In this document: positions 8,814 through 15,928 of the stretch, piece by piece
Numbering within the stretch: position 1 is the stretch's first letter
Layout: each line of letters opens with the position of its first letter
Assembly (NCBI RefSeq): GCF_947492455.1
Contig: NZ_CANLNB010000001.1
Location: 558,001 to 622,000, forward strand
From: an uncultured Aliiroseovarius sp.
GTDB lineage: Bacteria; Pseudomonadota; Alphaproteobacteria; Rhodobacterales; Rhodobacteraceae
Reading direction: 5' to 3'
DNA: 64,000 nt
The notes under the pieces: model-generated
Told to the model about the DNA's origin: nothing
What the model saw: the letters and a program-made list of their open reading frames with translations, nothing else
Databases searched by the model: none
Made by a program: the position numbers and the translations under genes

Positions 8814-9992
8814 ATGAAAAACGTGGTTATCGCAGGGGCGGCGCGCACCCCCATGGGCGGATTTCAGGGCGCATTTTCGGGTGTGACGGCTTCCGAGCTG
8901 GGCGGCGCAGCAATCAAGGCCGCTTTGGAAGATGCAGGGGCCGAGGCCAGCCAGATTGAAGAGCTTCTGATGGGCTGCGTTCTGCCCGCCGGTCAGGGTC
9001 AGGCTCCGGCGCGTCAGGCGGGCTTTGCTGCCGGTCTGGGCAAAGAGGTTCCCGCCACCACGCTGAACAAGATGTGTGGCTCGGGCATGAAGACCGCGAT
9101 GATCGCGTATGATCAGGTCGCGCTGGGCGGCACCGACATTATGGTCGCCGGCGGTATGGAGAGCATGACCGAAGCCCCCTATATCCTGCCGAAAATGCGC
9201 AGCGGTGCGCGGATCGGCCACGGTTCGGTCGTGGACCACATGTTCCTGGACGGTCTGGAAGACGCCTATGACAAGGGCCGCCTGATGGGCACCTTTGCCG
9301 AGGATTGCGCCGAGAGCTTCCAGTTCACCCGCGAGGCGCAGGATGAATACGCGCTGAAGTCGCTGTCGAACTCGCTTGAGGCACAGAAATCCGGCGCGTT
9401 CGAGGGCGAGATTGCCCCCGTCACCATCAAGACCCGCAAGGGCGATGTGGTCGTTGGCGAAGATGAACAGCCGGGCAACGCACGCCCCGACAAGATCCCG
9501 ACCCTGAAGCCTGCTTTCCGCAAGGATGGTACCGTGACGCCGGCCAACAGCTCGTCGATTTCGGACGGGGCGGCGGCGCTGGTCGTGGCATCGGAAGAGG
9601 CCGCCACCGCAGCAGGCCTGAAAATCCGCGCGCGGATCATGGGTCACGCCAGCCACGCGCAGGAACCGAACCTGTTCACCACGGCGCCGGTGCCTGCCGC
9701 GCAAAAGCTGCTGGATCGTTTGGGCTGGACCAAAGACGACGTGGATCTGTGGGAAGTGAACGAGGCGTTCGCCGTCGTCCCCATGGCCTTCATGCATGAA
9801 ATGGGCCTGTCGCGCGACATCGTGAATGTGAACGGCGGTGCCTGTGCGCTGGGTCACCCGATCGGTGCTTCGGGCACGCGCATCATGGTGACGCTCTTGA
9901 ATGCGCTGGAAAAGCGTGGTCTGAAACGCGGTGTGGCCGCGATCTGCATCGGCGGTGGCGAAGGCACTGCCATCGCGATCGAACGCGTGTAA
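8814..9992 (+). CDS. Acetyl-CoA C-acyltransferase (thiolase)
   Basis: A 392-residue thiolase. The acyl-accepting cysteine is in NKMCGSGMKTAM, the catalytic histidine in GGACALGHPIGASGTR, and the second catalytic cysteine in AICIGGGEGTAI. It condenses or cleaves 3-ketoacyl-CoA. The start at 8814 is chosen because the family N-terminus MKNVVIAGAARTPMG begins there and GGAGG sits six bases upstream; an earlier in-frame start at 8697 would run across the promoter of the divergent STAS gene. The sequence does not separate acetyl-CoA acetyltransferase from longer-chain thiolases with certainty. Confidence 0.92.
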   Translation: MKNVVIAGAARTPMGGFQGAFSGVTASELGGAAIKAALEDAGAEASQIEELLMGCVLPAGQGQAPARQAGFAAGLGKEVPATTLNKMCGSGMKTAMIAYDQVALGGTDIMVAGGMESMTEAPYILPKMRSGARIGHGSVVDHMFLDGLEDAYDKGRLMGTFAEDCAESFQFTREAQDEYALKSLSNSLEAQKSGAFEGEIAPVTIKTRKGDVVVGEDEQPGNARPDKIPTLKPAFRKDGTVTPANSSSISDGAAALVVASEEAATAAGLKIRARIMGHASHAQEPNLFTTAPVPAAQKLLDRLGWTKDDVDLWEVNEAFAVVPMAFMHEMGLSRDIVNVNGGACALGHPIGASGTRIMVTLLNALEKRGLKRGVAAICIGGGEGTAIAIERV

Positions 9993-10014
9993 GGTCACAC
10001 AGACCTGCAAGATT

Positions 10015-10139
10015 AAAGCATTCGACCTTACAGGTGAGGCGCGAATACCCTGCCATGCTTCGCATTCTCGGGACATTCGCGCCGCAGAGAGTTAGGTTGA
10101 AGGTCGGATGCTTTCGGGCGTGGGTTTCCGCGCCCTTTT
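10015..10139 (+). ncRNA. Candidate structured RNA or leader ending in an intrinsic terminator
   Basis: Between the thiolase stop and msrC is an elaborate nested dyad. A 15-base outer stem (10015-10029, AAAGCATTCGACCTT) pairs with 10100-10114 with one G-U. A perfect nine-base inner stem (GGCGCGAAT 10038-10046, ATTCGCGCC 10075-10083) encloses a smaller ATGC-TTC-GCAT hairpin. An intrinsic terminator follows at once (GGGCGTGG, GTTT loop, CCGCGCCC at 10116-10135, then TTTT). It ends 12 bases before the msrC start codon. It could be a small RNA, a thiolase 3' UTR product or a cis-regulatory attenuator of msrC. It does not match any riboswitch family I can recall. Confidence 0.5.
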
Positions 10140-10151
10140 CATTTGGAAGAC

Positions 10152-10607
10152 ATGATGAAAATCAACTACACCGAGACCGCCCAGATCATCGCATCCCTGA
10201 CGGAAGGGGAAACCGACGAGGTCGCCCTGATGGCCACCGTCACCTGCGAGCTGCATCACGCCGATGATCGGTTCGACTGGACCGGTTTCTACCGCGTGAC
10301 GGAACCCGAGATGTTGAAGATCGGGCCGTATCAGGGTGGGCATGGCTGCCTGCAAATCCCGTTCTCGCGCGGTGTGTGCGGCGCGGCAGCGCGCACGGGT
10401 GAAGTGCAGTTGGTCGATGACGTCGACGCCTTCCCCGGCCACATCGCCTGTGCCTCCTCGACCCGGTCTGAAATTGTTTTGCCGGTCTGGAACGCTGATG
10501 GCGCGCTGATTGCGGTGCTGGACATCGATAGCGATCAACCCGCCGCATTCACGAAGGAAGACGCTGACGCGCTTGCGAAAATCCTGTCGGACACCTTCGC
10601 GCGCTAG
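10152..10607 (+). CDS. msrC: Free methionine-(R)-sulfoxide reductase (GAF domain)
   Basis: A roughly 151-residue single GAF domain of the fRMsr type. The three cysteines of that enzyme are all present: HGCLQIPF, RGVCGAA and HIACASS, together with the GPYQGG lead-in and SEIVLPV strand. The enzyme reduces free L-methionine-(R)-sulfoxide with thioredoxin, repairing oxidised free methionine in the cytoplasm. Adjacent ATGs at 10152 and 10155 are possible starts; GGAAG lies just upstream. The gene follows an intrinsic terminator by 12 bases, so either it has a start site inside the leader or terminator read-through is regulated. Confidence 0.9.
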   Translation: MMKINYTETAQIIASLTEGETDEVALMATVTCELHHADDRFDWTGFYRVTEPEMLKIGPYQGGHGCLQIPFSRGVCGAAARTGEVQLVDDVDAFPGHIACASSTRSEIVLPVWNADGALIAVLDIDSDQPAAFTKEDADALAKILSDTFAR

Positions 10608-10724
10608 GATTTTTCCTGGGCGAAACTCTGAAAATTTGACCCGTTTGGCGGCCTGAACACGACAATTTCCCGTCGCAATCAGGCTTGCCACGAATCACTT
10701 TTGCGCCTCAGTATGAAAAAAATG

Positions 10725-10737
10725 GTGAAAATTTCAC
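10725..10737. promoter_or_regulatory. Putative operator of the XRE-cupin regulator
   Basis: GTGAAA-A-TTTCAC is a perfect 13-base dyad in an A/T-rich stretch 24 bases before the start codon of the XRE-cupin gene. HTH_3 regulators often repress their own promoters, so this is a plausible autoregulatory site; binding is inferred. Confidence 0.4.
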
Positions 10738-10760
10738 GATAACATTCATGCGGAGGTCAC

Positions 10761-11339
10761 ATGCTACACAGCGATCCACAGCACCTGAACCGGACAAGTC
10801 TGGGGGCTGATATTCGGGCCTTGCGCAAATCCCGCGGCATGACCATCGCTGATCTGGCCGAGGCCTTGGGGCGGTCCATCGGGTGGCTCAGCCAAGTGGA
10901 ACGTGACAAATCTGACCCCTCGATTTCCGATCTGCGCGCCATTGGCGAAGCGCTGGGTGTACCCATGTCGCTGCTCTTCGCGCACAAATCCTCGCCCGCG
11001 GGCGAACAGGGGCGGGTCGTACGCGCCGGCAATCGCCGTCCGATGGGGGCCAGCCATGAAGGATTGCGGGAAGAGCTTCTGTCCCCCGACCTGACCGACG
11101 ATTTCGAGATGGTGCACTCGACCTTCGCGCCGCATTCCAAAATGCAGACCCCCGCCAGCCGCCCCACGCAAGAGGTCGGATACATGGTCTCGGGCAAGCT
11201 GGACCTGACCATCGGCGGGCGCAGTTTCACCGTGCAGGCGGGCGATAGTTTCCGCATCAAGCACGAGGCCTATGACTGGGCGAACCCCTATGACGAACCG
11301 GCCGTTGCGATCTGGGTGATCGCGCCGCCGGTCTATTAA
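10761..11339 (+). CDS. XRE-family transcriptional regulator with C-terminal cupin
   Basis: A 192-residue two-domain regulator. An N-terminal helix-turn-helix (about 15-70, with LRKSRGMTIADLAEALGRS and LSQVERDKSDPSIS) is joined to a small cupin sensor (about 115-190, VGYMVSGKLDLTIGG). Regulators of this plan, such as PuuR, usually sense a small amine or amino acid. It heads a same-strand cluster of GFA, LysE and dimethylglycine dehydrogenase-like genes with gaps of 3-16 bases, so it probably regulates methylated-amine catabolism. An AGGAGG-like site (CGGAGG) precedes the ATG. Confidence 0.85.
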   Translation: MLHSDPQHLNRTSLGADIRALRKSRGMTIADLAEALGRSIGWLSQVERDKSDPSISDLRAIGEALGVPMSLLFAHKSSPAGEQGRVVRAGNRRPMGASHEGLREELLSPDLTDDFEMVHSTFAPHSKMQTPASRPTQEVGYMVSGKLDLTIGGRSFTVQAGDSFRIKHEAYDWANPYDEPAVAIWVIAPPVY

Positions 11340-11346
11340 GGGGGCG

Positions 11347-11721
11347 ATGATGATCAAGGGAAGCTGCCTGTGCGGCGCCATCACGTTTTCCACCGACGCG
11401 ACACCGGAAGGTGCCTCGATGTGCCATTGCAGCCAATGCCGCAAGCAATCGGGTGGCATCTGGTCCTCGGCCTTCGTGCCGGAGGCGGCTCTGACCATCA
11501 CCGGCGAGGTGTCGTGGTACGAAGCCAGCGATACGGCGAAACGAGGATCCTGCCCAACTTGCGGGTCCTTCCTGTTCTGGAAAGCCCATGACGAGGACAC
11601 GATCAGCTTTGCACTGGGCGCGGTCGATGGCCCCACCGGGCTGAGGTTGGAAAAGCACATCTTCACGGCGGACAAGGGCGATTACTACCAGATCGCCGAT
11701 GGCCTGCCGCAGAGGGATTAA
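11347..11721 (+). CDS. GFA (CENP-V) family zinc protein
   Basis: A 124-residue protein of the GFA family. Its zinc-binding cysteines are visible in GSCLCGAITF, CHCSQCRKQSGG and GSCPTCGSFLFW. The family is named after glutathione-dependent formaldehyde-activating enzyme, which forms S-hydroxymethylglutathione, though most members have no proven activity. Demethylating dehydrogenases downstream release one-carbon units, so a role in formaldehyde handling is attractive but inferred. Two adjacent ATGs (11347, 11350) are possible starts. It sits 7 bases after the regulator and 3 bases before the LysE gene. Confidence 0.87.
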   Translation: MMIKGSCLCGAITFSTDATPEGASMCHCSQCRKQSGGIWSSAFVPEAALTITGEVSWYEASDTAKRGSCPTCGSFLFWKAHDEDTISFALGAVDGPTGLRLEKHIFTADKGDYYQIADGLPQRD

Positions 11722-11724
11722 GCC

Positions 11725-12348
11725 ATGCTAGAGACGCTTTTCCTGATGGACCCGTGGGTCATTGCCACCTTTATCGGAGCCTCGATCCTGCTTTACCTAA
11801 CGCCCGGCGCGGACATGATGTTCGTGATCGCCAGCGGCATCGCAGGTGGACCGAAATCGGGACTGGCGGCCACTGCAGGCGTGATCTTGGGCGTCGCCTG
11901 TCAGGTCATCCTCGCCGCCGCCGGACTGGCGCTGCTGATCGCGGCCTCTCCTATCGCGCTGGACGTGATCCGCTATGCCGGGGCCATCTATCTGACATGG
12001 CTTGCGTGGCACAGCTGGCGCAGCTCGGGCGCCCCGGATACCCGCAAAGGTCGCGCTGATCTGTGGCGCGCTTTCCGCCGGGGCCTTGTCACCAACCTTC
12101 TGAACCCCAAGGTGATCTTGTTCATCCTCGCCTTTCTGCCGCAATTCGTGGATCCCGAGATTGGCCCGGAATGGCAGCAGATCCTGATCCTTGGCATCAT
12201 CTTCGCTATTGGCGGCTTCATTGCCGACGGGCTGATCGGCATCTTCGCCGGTTTGGCCGCCGACAAGGTCCGCAAATCCACTCACACCATGAACAAACTG
12301 TCCGCCGTGATCTTCGGAGCACTCGCCGCACGGCTGGCATGGAATTGA
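11725..12348 (+). CDS. LysE/RhtB-family amino-acid exporter
   Basis: A 207-residue inner-membrane protein with about six spans. It has the family N-terminal motif LYLTPGADMMFVIASGIAGG (substrate-translocation region) and FRRGLVTNLLNPKVILFILAFLPQFV, the conserved NPK-containing segment. LysE-type proteins export amino acids or related metabolites. In this cluster it may relieve accumulation of sarcosine, dimethylglycine or amino-acid products, but the substrate is not predictable. The next gene starts 16 bases later. Confidence 0.88.
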   Translation: MLETLFLMDPWVIATFIGASILLYLTPGADMMFVIASGIAGGPKSGLAATAGVILGVACQVILAAAGLALLIAASPIALDVIRYAGAIYLTWLAWHSWRSSGAPDTRKGRADLWRAFRRGLVTNLLNPKVILFILAFLPQFVDPEIGPEWQQILILGIIFAIGGFIADGLIGIFAGLAADKVRKSTHTMNKLSAVIFGALAARLAWN

Positions 12349-12364
12349 CCAACAGGAGACCCAA

Positions 12365-14809
12365 ATGTCCGACTTCCCCACCAAAGCACGCGTCGTCATC
12401 ATCGGCGGCGGTGTTGTCGGCGCCTCGACGCTGTATCACCTTGGCCTGAAAGGCTGGACTGACTGCGTTCTGCTTGAAAAGAACGAGCTGACGGCAGGGT
12501 CCACCTGGCATGCTGCAGGCAACGTGCCGACGTTCTCGACCAGCTGGGCGATCATGAACATGCAGCGCTACTCGACCGAGCTGTATTCGCGTCTGGGCGA
12601 AGAGGTCGACTATCCGATGAACTATCACCAGACGGGTTCCATTCGTCTGGCCCACACCAAAGAGCGGATGCAGGAGTTTGAACGCGCCTGTTCGATGGGC
12701 CGTTACCAAGGCATCGAGATGGAGATGTGGACGCCCGAGCAGGCGAAAGAGCGTTATCCGTTCCTTGAAACCCACGACCTGATGGGCGTGCTGTGGGATC
12801 CGTCGGATGGCGACATCGACCCGGCGCAGGTCACGCAGGCACTGGCCAAAGGTGCGCGTGACATGGGACAGAAGATCCTGCGCTTCACGCCCGCGACCGG
12901 TGTCACCCAGAAGGAAGACAAAACGTGGATCGTTCACACCGAAAAGGGCGACATCGAATGTGACTATGTAGTCAACGCCGCCGGGTATTACGCCCAGCGC
13001 GTGGGCGAGATGTTCAAGCCTTACGGCGGACGCACCGTGCCGATGATGGTGATGGAGCACCAGTATCTGCTGACCGAACAGATCCCCGAAATCGAAGCAT
13101 GGTCCAAGGAACATGGCGGTAAGCTGCCCCTGATCCGCGACGTGGACGTGTCGTACTATCTGCGTCAGGAAAAGCACGGCTATAACCTTGGCCCGTACGA
13201 GCCGAACTGTAAGGCGCACTGGCTGGGCGACGACAAAATGCCCGACGATTTCAGCTTCCAGCTGTGGCAGGAAGATCTGGACCGGATCGAGGATATCGTC
13301 GTCGATGCCATGGCGCGCGTGCCGCTGATGGAAACCTCGGGCGTGTCCAGCGTGATCAACGGCCCGATCCCCTACGCCCCGGACGGTTTGCCCCTGATGG
13401 GTCCGATGCCCGGCGTTGAAAACGCGTTCGAGGCTTGCGTCTTCACCTTCGGCATCGCCCAAGGTGGTGGCGCGGGCAAGGTCATGGCGGAATGGATCGT
13501 CGATGGCGCGACCGAGTGGGACATGTGGGCGGTCGATCCGCGCCGCTACACCGACTACACCGATCAGGACTATTGCGACCAGAAGGGGATGGAGGTCTAC
13601 GGCAACGAATACGCCATGCACTTCCCCCACCACGAATGGCCTGCCGCGCGCGACAAGAAACTGTCGCCGGTGCATGACCGCGTGATCGCCGCTGGTGGCG
13701 TCATGGGTGCCTATAACGGTTGGGAACGCGCCAACTGGTTCGCCCAAGACGGCGACGATACCTCGCTTGAAGCGACGCATACATGGGGCCGCTCTGGCCC
13801 GTGGGAGCAACGCATCAAGGAAGAATGCGAAGCCGTGCGTGACGGTGTGGGCGTTCTGGACTTGCCGGGCTTCTCGCGTTTCGTTGTTAAAGGCGACGGT
13901 GCCGCCGAAGCGTTGCGCGGTCTGGTCACTGGTGGTCTGCCCAAGATCGGACGTATCAACTTGGTCTATATCGCCGACAATCGCGGTCGCATCCTGACCG
14001 AGATGTCGTGCATGCGTCTGGGTGAAGACGATTTCGTCATGATCACCGCCGCCACGGCGCAATGGCATGACCGCGATATTCTGGTGCAAGCGATGCCTGC
14101 GACTGTCACGGTCGAGGACATCACCACCACTCGCGACACGCTGATCGTGACCGGGCCGAAGTCGCGCGATCTGCTGGCTGGCATGTCGGATGCGGACCTA
14201 AGCCTTGGCTGGCTGACCCATCAGGCGGCCACCGTGGCAGGCAAACCCGCGCATCTGGTGCGCGTGTCCTTTGCGGGCGAACTGGGCTGGGAGGTCCACG
14301 CTCTGAACGACGATATGCCCGCAATCTATGATGCAATCGTCGCTGGTGGCGCCAAGCCGTTTGGCATGTACGCATTGAACAGCTTGCGTCTGGAAAAAGG
14401 CTATCGCGCGTGGAAGGGCGATTTGTCGACCGACTATTCGCTGCTGGAAGGCGGGCTTGGCCGTTTCGTCAAGCTGGACAAGCCGCAGGACTTCCCGGGC
14501 AAGGCCGCAATCCAGAACGAGATGCAGCAGGGCGTGAAGAAGTCCTTCGTCACCCTGACGGTCGAGGCTGGCGACGCCGACGCGCCCTATATGTCCTGCA
14601 TCTGGTCGGGCGACGAAATCGTCGGCGAAACCACCTCGGGCGGGTGGGGCCATCGTGTGAACAAGTCAATCGCGCTGGGCATGGTCCGCACTGAGCTGGC
14701 CACCCCTGGCACCGCGCTTGAGGTCGAAATCTACGGCGAAAAGTTCAAAGCCGTGGTGCAGGAAGACCAACCGCTGTGGGATCCGGCAAACGAGCGTCTG
14801 CGCGCCTGA
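12365..14809 (+). CDS. Dimethylglycine dehydrogenase-like FAD/GcvT enzyme
   Basis: An 814-residue two-part enzyme. An N-terminal DAO-type flavoprotein domain (FAD motif VVIIGGGVVGAST at about 9-21) contains LTAGSTWHAAG, whose histidine is the covalent flavin site in mitochondrial dimethylglycine dehydrogenase. The C-terminal half (about 430-814) is a GcvT-like tetrahydrofolate domain. Further matches to DMGDH include YHQTGSIRLA, DIDPAQVTQALAKGA, VSYYLRQE and VINGPIPYAPDGLP. The enzyme would oxidatively demethylate dimethylglycine or a related N-methyl compound and pass the methylene group to tetrahydrofolate. A second paralogue follows at 15929. Exact substrate is inferred. Confidence 0.87.
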   Translation: MSDFPTKARVVIIGGGVVGASTLYHLGLKGWTDCVLLEKNELTAGSTWHAAGNVPTFSTSWAIMNMQRYSTELYSRLGEEVDYPMNYHQTGSIRLAHTKERMQEFERACSMGRYQGIEMEMWTPEQAKERYPFLETHDLMGVLWDPSDGDIDPAQVTQALAKGARDMGQKILRFTPATGVTQKEDKTWIVHTEKGDIECDYVVNAAGYYAQRVGEMFKPYGGRTVPMMVMEHQYLLTEQIPEIEAWSKEHGGKLPLIRDVDVSYYLRQEKHGYNLGPYEPNCKAHWLGDDKMPDDFSFQLWQEDLDRIEDIVVDAMARVPLMETSGVSSVINGPIPYAPDGLPLMGPMPGVENAFEACVFTFGIAQGGGAGKVMAEWIVDGATEWDMWAVDPRRYTDYTDQDYCDQKGMEVYGNEYAMHFPHHEWPAARDKKLSPVHDRVIAAGGVMGAYNGWERANWFAQDGDDTSLEATHTWGRSGPWEQRIKEECEAVRDGVGVLDLPGFSRFVVKGDGAAEALRGLVTGGLPKIGRINLVYIADNRGRILTEMSCMRLGEDDFVMITAATAQWHDRDILVQAMPATVTVEDITTTRDTLIVTGPKSRDLLAGMSDADLSLGWLTHQAATVAGKPAHLVRVSFAGELGWEVHALNDDMPAIYDAIVAGGAKPFGMYALNSLRLEKGYRAWKGDLSTDYSLLEGGLGRFVKLDKPQDFPGKAAIQNEMQQGVKKSFVTLTVEAGDADAPYMSCIWSGDEIVGETTSGGWGHRVNKSIALGMVRTELATPGTALEVEIYGEKFKAVVQEDQPLWDPANERLRA

Positions 14810-14824
14810 TCGCATGAAAAAACT

Positions 14825-14852
14825 GCCCCGCGCGCACCAAGATGCGCGGGGC
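14825..14852. terminator. GC-rich hairpin after the first FAD/GcvT gene
   Basis: A perfect nine-base stem (GCCCCGCGC and GCGCGGGGC) with a ten-base loop lies 16 bases after the stop codon and 21 bases before the AraC-type gene. There is no T-run, so partial termination or mRNA stabilisation is as likely as full termination. Confidence 0.45.
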
Positions 14853-14872
14853 CACCAACAGGGAAGGAACAG

Positions 14873-15844
14873 ATGATGAAGGACATGATCCAGCATCCGA
14901 TTCAGGTGGATATCCTGATGTCAGACGGCTTCGTCTTGACCGAATTGTCTGCCATTCTTGAACTTCTGCGCATCGCCAACCGCGTCACCGCGCGCCAGGT
15001 GTTTCGCTGGCAAAACCGCTCGCGTCACGGCGGGGCGATCAGCTGCCGCGCCGGGATCGACGTGGCGACCCATCCGTTCTGCTCCAAGCCGTCCGCGCAT
15101 TACGTCTTTGTTCTGGGCAACTCTGACCCGGACGCGAAAGAGCTGTCGCTGCAGAAAGAAATCAAAGCCTATCAATGGGCTGGCGCGCGCGTGATCCTGC
15201 TATCGGAAGCCGCCAGCCGCCACATCGCCGAGACCGGTGAACAAACGATGAGCCACACCACCCATTGGGAAAACCGCGCGGTTCTGAACGAGCGCGGCAC
15301 GCCGGGCGTGGGATCTTATGCGCTGGTGGCCGATGATGGGCGGATCATCACCTCGGCCGGGATGGGATCGACCCATGACCTTGTGCTGGCGCTCTTGGGT
15401 AGCCACCTGTCCGCAGCCTCGGTTGCGACGGTTGCTGACATCATGCTGCACGAGAAGATCCGGACGTTCTCGACCCTGCAACCCTTTGGTGGGAAAGAGC
15501 TTTCTTTGACGGGGAACCGCGCATTGGATCAATGCGTTGAACTGATGCAGGCCAATCTGGAGGAACCCCTGCGCATCTCGGAACTGGTGGCGCTGCTGGG
15601 GATTTCTGAACGCTCTTTGGAACGTCACTTCCGCGCGCATTTCCATACCACGCCCAACGCGTACTACCGTGAACTGCGCCTGAACCACGCCAACACGCTG
15701 CTTCTGAAAACTGCGATGAGCGTCCGCGATGTCGGGCTGGCCTGCGGTTTCCCCAACGGGTTCTCGTCGCTGTTCCGCCGTCATTTCGGCGTAACCCCCA
15801 TGTCGCTGCGCAAGACCGGAAACTTGCCCGCCTATAATAACTGA
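14873..15844 (+). CDS. GlxA/GbdR-type AraC-family transcriptional regulator
   Basis: A 323-residue regulator. An N-terminal DJ-1/PfpI-like domain (about 10-190) is joined to a C-terminal AraC helix-turn-helix pair (about 225-315, including LRISELVALLGISERSLERHF and VRDVGLACGFPNGFSSLFRR). The plan is that of GbdR, the glycine betaine/dimethylglycine-responsive activator of Pseudomonas. Its position between two FAD/GcvT demethylase genes supports a similar role in betaine-derived methylamine catabolism, though no ligand can be read from sequence. Alternative ATGs lie close by; the first is preceded by GGGAAGGA. Confidence 0.87.
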   Translation: MMKDMIQHPIQVDILMSDGFVLTELSAILELLRIANRVTARQVFRWQNRSRHGGAISCRAGIDVATHPFCSKPSAHYVFVLGNSDPDAKELSLQKEIKAYQWAGARVILLSEAASRHIAETGEQTMSHTTHWENRAVLNERGTPGVGSYALVADDGRIITSAGMGSTHDLVLALLGSHLSAASVATVADIMLHEKIRTFSTLQPFGGKELSLTGNRALDQCVELMQANLEEPLRISELVALLGISERSLERHFRAHFHTTPNAYYRELRLNHANTLLLKTAMSVRDVGLACGFPNGFSSLFRRHFGVTPMSLRKTGNLPAYNN

Positions 15845-15928
15845 TTTCCGGCAATTTTGTCGGAAACAAGATGTTTGGTCGCGACGGCTCGTGCAACGTT
15901 CGACCCGAATCCATCAAGGAGTGATGCC

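Noticed and set aside
10015-10139. 6S RNA or SRP (4.5S) RNA
   Set aside because: Too short for 6S and without its central bubble layout; the conserved SRP domain IV sequence is absent.
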